64,000 bases of DNA from the NCBI GenBank assembly GCA_030737835.1, contig JAUJYN010000025.1, positions 124,001-188,000 of the forward strand. Direction: 5' to 3'. Made by a program: the position numbers and the translations under genes. Each line of letters starts with the position of its first letter. The first letter of the stretch is position 1. Below are positions 56,363 through 64,000 of the stretch, piece by piece. Under the pieces are notes generated by a model, which saw nothing but the letters and a program-made list of their open reading frames with translations, was not told the origin of the DNA and did not search any database. This DNA comes from Acorus gramineus. Taxonomy: Eukaryota > Streptophyta > Magnoliopsida > Acorales > Acoraceae.

Positions 56363-59300
56363 ATGGGTTCCACCGAACAAGAAGACGACGACCTCTCGGC
56401 CCCTCTCAGTAAGTCTTACATTACCCAAAATTCAAAAATTTCGTCCAAATCTGATCCCTCTGTATCACCCCAGTCACAGCCCACCAAGAGAGCACGTCGT
56501 CTCCATCCATGGCAGATGAAGATGATGATGAGGAAGAGAACTCTCCAATAGAACAAGTAGCGCTAACAGTGCCCATAATCGACGACCCCACGATGCCAGT
56601 ACTGACATTCCGCATGTGGGTCCTCGGCACGGTGTCGTGCGCGTTGTTGTCGTTCCTCAACCAGTTCTTCTGGTACCGAAAGGAGCCCCTCTCCATCACC
56701 TCCATGTCCGCCCAGATCGCAGTCGTTCCTCTCGGGCACCTAATGGCGAAGACCATCACCGACCGGGTCTTCTTCAAAGGGAGGTCGTATGAGTTCACGC
56801 TCAATCCCGGGCCCTTCAACGTCAAGGAGCATGTGTTGATAACGATCTTCGCTAATTCTGGCGCGGGAAGCGTTTATGCGATTCATATTGTGACTGCTGT
56901 GAAGATCTTTTATAGGAAGGAAATCTCCTTCTTCGTTTCTCTGATTGTGGTGTTGACTACCCAGGTTGGTGTTTTTTTGTTAATATAAGATTGGTTGGGT
57001 TTTATTTCTATGATGGGTTTGAATTGTTAGTGATTTCTTTTTTCAGGTTTTGGGGTTTGGATGGGCAGGTATTTTCAGGAAGTATTTGGTAGAGCCGGCG
57101 GCGATGTGGTGGCCATACAATCTCGTTCAGGTCTCCCTGTTTAGGTATGTTAGGTTTCTCCTCGTGTTGCTTGTTTTGATTTTTTTTTTTTTTAATTTGT
57201 TAATTTGAGGTTGCGTGAGAACGGTAGGTTTGGACTGTTTGATGGTGAACCGACGGATGACCGAGATTTTTATTTTTATTTATTTATCTTTTTTTTTTTT
57301 ATACCCGGGCTTGCATGAAAAAAATGCACGTGATGGGATGGGAATATCTGCACCGTTAATGTGCGTTGTCCTGTTGTCCCACATAAACGGTGAGCTGGAT
57401 TGGCAGGGGACTGGATTATTTTTTGTGTTGGTGCCAGGCACCAATGGAGATGTGTGGGGTTGCCATGGGAGAGCTCACGTATATACACATGAAAGGTTAA
57501 AACGGTCCCATAATCTTAGCCAATGTTTAGTTTAAAAATATAATTATTCTGAGATTTATAACTATTCTAGTATAAATAAGGATAAAATGATTTTGTATTT
57601 GGTTGTGTTTTGAATTATTCATATTGGGAAACGTAATAATAAAGTTTTTGCTGTTTGGATAAAATATGAATAAAATGTGGATAAAGATTTATAAAAAATA
57701 AAAAAATGATGACAGTTGATTTGATAGTAGGTCCACGTATTCTTTTAGTTTGAATGACCTGGAATAACTTAATTATAATGGGTGGATGAAATCCATATAC
57801 CACTTTATACTAGTTAATTTTGACATGCAAATTCTCATTTATTCTAGTTATCCAAACAACCATAATGAAATTATTCTGCCTAATTCCAATTTATACCGAA
57901 CTTATTCTCTAACCAAACATGGGCTTAGGGATAGATTACATGAAGAAAGGAAATCAGGCCCATGATCTTAGGATTAGTTACATAGACATAGGGAATCAAA
58001 TCCCATAATGAAGCTATTAATTACAAGAAATGACAACTAATGGACAGCCAAACAATCGGTTTAACATAGTCGATCTCTAATATAAACTAACATTAAATTG
58101 ATTTTGTGCTATTCATAATTGTCTCCTATCATTTAAAGGGAATATTGATTAGTACGGGTGGTCAAATTAATTATAATTGTTGTTGGGTGATTTTTCTTCC
58201 TAACCTATATTCTCACGTGACTAATATAATTATATAAGGTTTTTATATTTAGGAAAAAAATTAATTTAGTGCATTTAAAAAAACTATTTTATAAATTATC
58301 TTTGTATCCATTAATAAAATAATCTATATATTGGATTTTTGGACATTTGTTTAGTTAGACCTTCATCATGCCGGTGGGTGAGAGATCTCGATCTGTGACT
58401 AAATCAATGCATGGGTCGGTTGTCTCCTTGAATTCATAAACAGGAATAAAAATAATTGTGCGTGTGTGATGTTGCTCATGGAAAAGATAAATAGAGAGCT
58501 ATTTTAATATGTTTTGGGTGACCACCACGTAAAATGTGTTGCTTAGAATTTATGTCAGTGTTATGAGGCCATGTGCAGTGCGCGTAGAAGAGGAAGTACG
58601 TGTGAAGACATTAGCCATAGCATTCATTTGGTATGCACATATGTGATGCCAAGCCTGAAATCTAGGTCTAACAATGGCATGAACGAGAAATTTTAAAAAA
58701 TATCTATAAGATTCAAATCTTTAATTTGGATCAATCATAAATATAATAACATGCATGATAAAAAGTGATAGAATGATATGTTTTATTATAATAAATTCAG
58801 ATCAAATTTTTTCTTGTATCACAATATCATAACTTTTTTTAAATAGCAAATAACAATATTTGTCTTTTAGAATGAGATTTAAGTAATTACTCTGACATTT
58901 CACAAAAAATACTAAGAAATTTTTTGGTGAAATAATTTATTCTGAATTTGACCTAGATTGTGCCCTAGATGATAGTTTCAGCCATCTAAGGTATGATCCA
59001 ATCTTTTTTTTTTGTTTTTTTATTTCAGACGGACCCTCCATGACTGACCCTCCGTGACTGACCTTACGATCGAGCTAGGAAGGCTACCTTCGCCTGTTTG
59101 TCACGGTCCCACGGAAAATTCTTTTGAATAATCACCAATAAACGGGTGGATAAGTCAGCGTTAAGACTCGAATCTAGGATCTATCGGTAACACCGCTAAC
59201 CCCAATCCGTTATGCTATGACCACCGGGGACAGTATGACCAATCCTGGGAATTAATGGTGTATTTTTAAGGATAATGTTATGTACAATCACAAATACAGT

Positions 59301-62100
59301 TCACACGTATTTTTATTTATTTTTAAATAATAAACATTATCTAATAAAATACATGTTTTGATGAAAAATATATATATTTCTATTTTGAATTGAATATACT
59401 CATTTTTAACGAGCGCAATTTTTTTTTAATAAGATATACCTCAAATAAAGAGGTATACACTTCATTGGATTCATGGTTAATGAGATATATATATGATTAC
59501 ATTGAAAGCTGAAAAAATGACTCTGTGTAATATCATCCATTTTTCAATGGCTATTGTGACAATCACACACTTAGGGGGGTATTTTTTCAAATCCCAGGAG
59601 CTTTGCATTTGGTATTTTTTCACCTAATTTTTGGGGGAAAAACAAACAACGACAATTGTAATATGAAGTGTGTGTATACACTAAAAAACTCTTGACTCAC
59701 TTGGGTGGTATCTTCAACCAGTTTATGAATCTAGTTTTACAAAAGTGCGGATCTCTCTTGAATCTTGACTGTGATTTAATTGCAGAGCACTGCATGAGAA
59801 GGAAGAGAGGCCAAAACGCGGAACCACCCGGAACCAATTCTTCCTCGTCGCCTTCATCTGCAGCTTCGCCTACTACGTCTTCCCCGGCTTCCTCTTCCAG
59901 ATGCTAACCTCCCTCTCTTGGATCTGCTGGATCTTTCCCCACTCCGTCATCGCCCAGCAACTCGGCTCAGGCCTCTACGGCCTCGGCATCGGTGCCATCG
60001 GCCTCGACTGGTCCACCATTTCCTCCTACCTCGGCAGCCCCCTTGCCAGTCCATGGTTTGCCACCGCCAACATCGCTGTCGGCTTCGTCTTCATAATGTA
60101 CGTCGTCACCCCCATCGCCTACTGGCTCAACGTCTACAAGGCCAAGAACTTCCCCATTTTCTCCGACGGACTCTTCACTTCTTCCGGCCAATCATACAAC
60201 ATCTCCAGCATCATCAACTCCAATTTCCGCCTCGACATCCAGGCGTATGAGAAGGAGGGACCTCTATATCTCAGCACATTCTTTGCCGTCACTTATGGTA
60301 TCGGTTTCGCCTCCCTCACCGCCACCATTGCTCATGTTGCCCTCTTCCATGGAAGGTCAGTGCTGAAATATCCCATTAGTTTTCATTAATCCGATGTATT
60401 TATTGAGAACTGACAAGAATTAATAGGATCTCATTTCCTATTACAGAGAGATATTGGAGATGAGCAAGTCAGCTTTCCAAAAGAAGACGATGGACGTGCA
60501 CACGAGGCTGATGAGCGTGTACAAGCAAGTGCCGGAGTGGTGGTTCGTGTGCATTCTCGCCGCAAACATTGCGCTCACCGTCTTCGCGTGCGAGTACTAC
60601 AATGACCAGCTTCAGCTTCCATGGTGGGGTGTGTTGTTAGCGTGCGCGCTCGCGATCTTCTTCACTCTGCCTATTGGCATCATAACCGCCACCACGAATC
60701 AGACGCCGGGGTTGAATATCATAACGGAGTACATCATGGGTTACTTGTATCCTGGCCGGCCGGTGGCCAACATGTGCTTCAAGGTGTACGGGTATATAAG
60801 CATGACACAGGCCCTGACATTCCTGCAAGATTTCAAGCTCGGTCACTACATGAAGATCCCACCTAGGACCATGTTCATGGCACAGGTCAGTAGAGCATGC
60901 ACTTGCAACTTGCAAGCTAAAAATTGGGTTATGATTCAGGGCCATTTGGAAATCCATTTGGATGGATATTTACTTTTATATTTTTAAACATTCTAAAACA
61001 ACATAATTATTAATGTGTCAAATATTAGAACAAAAATATATTTTTTAAAAAGCAAAGAAATTGAATTTCTTAGTAATCGATTTTTATTAAACTATTTTAT
61101 ATAGAATTATAATGTTTAATTAGTTTCTGATTAGCGTTGATTCTGATTAGTCTTTTGTTACGATAAACATGTGGACACCTTATTTGCTAGTCACGCTAGA
61201 CATTTATTTAAGAGGAAAATACTTATAAATTATTTAGTTCATTTTATAAGCTAGTTGTTCAGTTTAATTCATGTGTTATTTCATTCAATTCATATTCAAT
61301 TCAGAATTGTTCAGTTTTTATGCAAATTTTTTTCTTCTTCTTTGCACATGAGATGTTCACACATCAATTCTGAACATCTCAACATCCCAATCCTATTTGA
61401 ATCCAGTCTCTTAAAGATCCCTTTTTTGTATGACCATACCAGATTTTTTCTATCAACTGAAACAATTGTTGAACAACTCATTCAGGTTGTGGGGACGCTC
61501 ATCGCGGCGGTGGTATACCTGGGAACCGCATGGTGGCTGATGGAAACTATCCCGGACATCTGCAACACCGCATCTCTCCCTTCAAACAGCCCGTGGACCT
61601 GCCCAAGCGACCACGTCTTCTACGACGCCTCTGTCATATGGGGCCTCATCAGCCCGCGTAGGAACTTCGGCGATCTGGGCACCTACTCGGCCGTGAACTG
61701 GTTCTTCCTCTTTGGAGCCGTCCCGCCCCTCCTCGTCTGGCTCACGCACCGCGCATTCCCGAGCCAGCACTGGATATCGCTCATCAACATGCCCATACTG
61801 ATTGGGGCCACCGGGAACATGCCCCCGGCCACGGCCGTCAACTACACGACCTGGATCATCTGTGGCTTCCTCTCCGGCTTCGTCGTCTACAGATATCGTC
61901 GTGAGTGGTGGCAGCGGCACAATTACGTGCTGTCGGGGGCGCTGGACGCGGGTCTGGCCTTCATGGGGGTGGTGTTGTATCTGTTTTTGGAGCTGGAGAA
62001 TGTCAGCCTCAACTGGTGGGGGAATGACTTGGATGGGTGCCCCCTCGCTACTTGTCCGACGGCGAAAGGTGTTGTTGTTGATGGGTGTCCTGTTTATTGA
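56363..62100 (+). CDS. Oligopeptide transporter (OPT family, PT clade), complete
   Basis: Proton-coupled membrane transporter of the OPT peptide-transporter clade, typically plasma membrane; substrates are small peptides or metal chelates, and the exact one cannot be read here. My exons are 56363-56408, 56474-56964, 57047-57144, 59786-60355, 60447-60885 and 61486-62100. All introns are GT-AG and in phase, giving 752 residues, normal for the family. The acidic N-terminus starts [10 protein letters not shown]. The two signature motifs are NPG (residues 126-128, in [12 protein letters not shown]) and KIPPR (538-542, in [11 protein letters not shown]). Many hydrophobic segments follow (for example [19 protein letters not shown]), and the end is [15 protein letters not shown]. 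It resembles plant OPT1/5-like proteins. Intron 3 is unusually long (2,641 bp). Exons are strongly GC3-rich against AT-rich introns. No damage seen. Confidence 0.93.
59004..59232 (-). mobile_element. tRNA-derived SINE
   Basis: Read on the minus strand it starts with a tRNA-like head with an A box (TAGCATAACGG, 59217-59207) and a B box (AGATTCGAGTC, about 59175-59165). It ends in an A-rich tail (AAATAAAAAAACAAAAAAAAA). Direct repeats flank it: gtatgatccaatc (58991-59003) and gtatgaccaatc (59233-59244), one indel apart. Length and organisation fit a full-length plant SINE transcribed by RNA polymerase III. I cannot name the family. Confidence 0.85.
59271..59545. repeat. Dispersed repeat, copy B, in OPT intron 3
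   Basis: Diverged copy of 55725-56000, sharing aataaacatt-like, atgttttgatgaaaaata and ttaatgagatatatat. Confidence 0.5.
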
Positions 62101-62625
62101 AATGGTTGTGTGGGTTATGATCTTTCATCTTTGTTGGAAGGTGGTGAAAATTTGTATTCCTAAAGTATATTTTTGTATATAGTTCCATGTGTTTATTGGA
62201 TTTTATTTGTCTTCTGGGCGTAGAAATTTATTGAATGCCTGGAACACTATTTTCAAGAATTCCTTAAGATTTGTATTGTTTCATGGTGATTGTGTGGAAA
62301 ATCATATTTTAGTGCGTATCATTTTTTCTTTTTTCTTTCTCTTTTTCTTGGGCGTAACATATTTCAGTGTGCGTGTGTTACTGATGAACCGCCTGTGTAA
62401 GCATCCCCCCCTCTATCACTCTTAATTCCTGAGTTCGAATTCAGTAGGATCGATTTTGATTAGTTTCATTAATATCGAATCACATAACTTATAAATTCAA
62501 CTACAAAAATAATTTTTTTAGTACATGTTCCAATCAACTGAAGCTGTCTAACAAAACCTATAAAAAAAGCTGCGCCTCTAACAACAACTCCCTTCAAAAC
62601 TTCTAAAACCAAAGGGAAAAAAAAA
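62101..62625 (+). other. OPT 3' UTR and spacer to the PPR gene
   Basis: AT-rich. Only about 525 bp separate the OPT stop codon from the PPR start, so the PPR promoter must be short. No further gene. Confidence 0.6.
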
Positions 62626-63810
62626 ATGCAGACGAGCCTGGGTTCCTCCCAATCCCCACAACCACCACCACCACCCCCCACAAAAAAGCCTCCCAACCTC
62701 CCCACCTTCTCCAACCCCTCCCAACTCAAGCAACTCCACGCGCACCTCCTCCGCTCCAACCAACCCCTCGCTCTCCTCTCCCCCTCCCAAATCACCTCCG
62801 TCTGCTCCTCCTCCTCCTCCTCCTTCAACTACGCCAACCTCCTCCTCACCCACTCCTTCAAGAACCCACTCATCGTCCTCTGGAACTCCCCCCTCAAGTC
62901 CCTCTCCGACTCCCCCTCCCCCTCCTCCGCCCTCTCTCTCTTCTCCCTCCTCCGCCGCGCCGACCTCCTCCCCGACACCTTCACCTGCTCCTTCGTCCTC
63001 AAAGCCTGCTCCGCCCTCACCGACCTCATCACAGGCAAAACCGTTCACGCCCTCGTCGAGAAGCTCGGCTTCCGCTCCGACCTCTTTCTCTCCAACACCG
63101 TCCTGCACATGTACGCCTCCTGCGGCTCCCTCGGCAACGCGCGCCTCCTGTTCGACAAAATGCCAAACAGGGACGTCGTCACGTGGAACCTCCTCATGAC
63201 TAATCTTGCGAAAGCAGGGGACTTGGCCTCTGCGAGGTCTCTGTTCGACGACATGCCTGAGAGGAGCGTCCGGTCTTGGACGGCGATGATTTCGGCGTAC
63301 GTCCACTTCGGAGACCCCGACGAGGCTTTGTGTGTTTTTGCGATGATGGAGGACGAGGGGGTCATCGCGCCGAACGAGGCGACCGTTGTCACGGTCCTGT
63401 CGGCGTGCGCGGACTCCGGCGCGCTTTGCGTGGGGAAGAGGCTGCACGCGTACTCCGACCGGAAGGGGTTCCTTCGTCGCGGGAACGTGCGCCTCCAAAA
63501 CGCGCTGATCGACATGTACGTCAAGTGCGGATGTGTGGACGAGGCGAGGAGGGTGTTCACTTCGATGGGGGAGCGGACGGTCGTGACGTGGTCAACGATG
63601 ATTGGGGGGTTGGCGATGCATGGCCAGGGGGAGGAGGCGCTCGAGCTCTTCTCAGGGATGACCCGGCTCGGGTTTCAGCCGAATGGGGTGACCTTCCTCG
63701 GCGTCCTCCACGCGTACAGCCACATGGGGCTGCTCGACGAGGGGCGGAGGTTCTTCAAGAGCATGGGAGAGGACCATGGAGTGGTGGCCGAGATCGAGCA
63801 CTACGGTTGT
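62626..63810 (+). pseudogene. PLS-class pentatricopeptide repeat protein, 3'-truncated
   Basis: Organelle-targeted RNA-binding protein family. The intronless frame starts MQTSLGSSQ, has a Pro/Ser-rich N-terminus and then QLKQLHAHLLRSNQ, followed by PPR motifs of PLS type: PDTFTCSFVLKACSAL, NTVLHMYASCGSLGNARLLF, RDVVTWNLLMTNLAKAGDL, RSWTAMISAYVHFGDPDEAL, NALIDMYVKCGCVDEARRVF, VVTWSTMIGGLAMHGQGEEA and FLGVLHAYSHMGLLDEG. Relatives continue HYGCMVDLLGRAG and end with E motifs. Here the match stops after HYGC (63810); nine unrelated residues and a stop follow. The remaining repeats and E domain are absent from the window. Exons are very GC-rich. If the copy is allelic or duplicated elsewhere, a functional form may exist. 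Confidence 0.8.
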
Positions 63811-64000
63811 GATGCAAATTTAGAAGGATTGTTTTGATTATTTTTATTAAGGTCTAGATCTAGTTAGGTCTGGGTACCATCACTATCAGTATCAAATTGT
63901 ATAGCCATCGAACTACAGATTTAACTGCACATCCAATTGTGTAGTCCTAAGTGTCACTCTCTGTGTAGTTCGACTCACATGTTCTGCAGTTCGATTATGA
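63808..64000. mobile_element. Probable start of an insertion in the PPR gene
   Basis: From tgtgatgcaaat onward the composition changes abruptly from GC-rich coding to AT-rich non-coding. It begins with TG, as LTRs do. The other end lies outside the window, so the class is unknown. Confidence 0.4.

Larger units (their letters stand above)
57145..59785 (+). other. Intron 3 of the OPT gene
   Basis: 2,641-bp intron between SLFR and [11 protein letters not shown]. It holds a complete SINE (59004-59232, minus) and a copy of a dispersed repeat (59271-59545). The rest is AT-rich without features. Confidence 0.85.

Noticed and set aside
59668..59907. Plus-strand frame just before OPT exon 4
   Set aside because: It reads intron sequence into a wrong frame of exon 4; the OPT splice at 59785/59786 explains the region.
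62578..63498. 306-codon minus-strand open frame, Gly/Glu-rich
   Set aside because: It overlaps the PPR gene on the opposite strand; the composition is the complement of Pro/Ser/Leu-rich GC3-biased codons.

Overview
This is a piece of a flowering-plant nuclear genome. It contains spliced eukaryotic genes (an RS31-type SR splicing factor, an oligopeptide transporter, a PLS-class pentatricopeptide protein) separated by deeply nested plant transposons: MULEs, CACTA, Ty3/gypsy Tat and Tekay, Ty1/copia, LINE, SINE and MITEs. Spacers are very AT-rich, while the OPT and PPR exons are strongly GC-biased at third positions. That GC bimodality suggests a monocot or early-diverging angiosperm, but I cannot name the species.

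Layout. (1) 1-3.8 kb: minus-strand 5' half of an RS31-like SR gene; exons 1-3 are present and the RS-domain end lies outside the window. (2) 3,894-9,038: a 5.1-kb MuDR-like MULE with ~200-bp terminal inverted repeats. It carries an apparently intact three-exon mudrA-type transposase (minus) facing a small GRF zinc-finger/transmembrane gene (plus). (3) 9.05-13.25 kb: AT-rich repeats, including a small TIR element and one intact copy of a dispersed repeat. (4) 13,257-29,428: a Tat-lineage gypsy element inserted in a second copy of that repeat. It has a minus-strand degenerate gag-pol, an antisense Transposase_28-type gene on the plus strand, a 95-bp tandem array, and a CACTA insertion flanked by a perfect 254-bp direct repeat. 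Its 5'-LTR end (about 27.96-29.43 kb) is inverted, as shown by comparison with the intact repeat copy.

(5) 29.4-33.5 kb: MITE and LINE debris. (6) 33.5-40.75 kb: a long-TIR MITE interrupted by a degenerate copia element (33,716-39,608) and by a gypsy solo LTR (39,851-40,670). (7) 40,952-54,805: a second MULE with a 9-bp target duplication (8/9 match) and a FAR1-like transposase remnant. It is split by a young Tekay chromovirus derivative (42,388-51,713; perfect 5-bp TSD; two ~3.25-kb LTRs). (8) 56,363-62,100: a complete six-exon OPT gene (752 residues by my splicing), with a tRNA-derived SINE in its 2.6-kb intron 3. (9) 62,626 onward: a PPR gene that breaks off at 63,810, probably at an insertion running past the window end.

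The cellular genes are functionally unrelated to each other. The main biology is layered transposition, which can be ordered: dispersed repeat, then Tat, then CACTA and the inversion; MITE, then copia and solo LTR; MULE, then Tekay. All splice sites, family calls and identities come from reading the sequence by eye. No database search was run.
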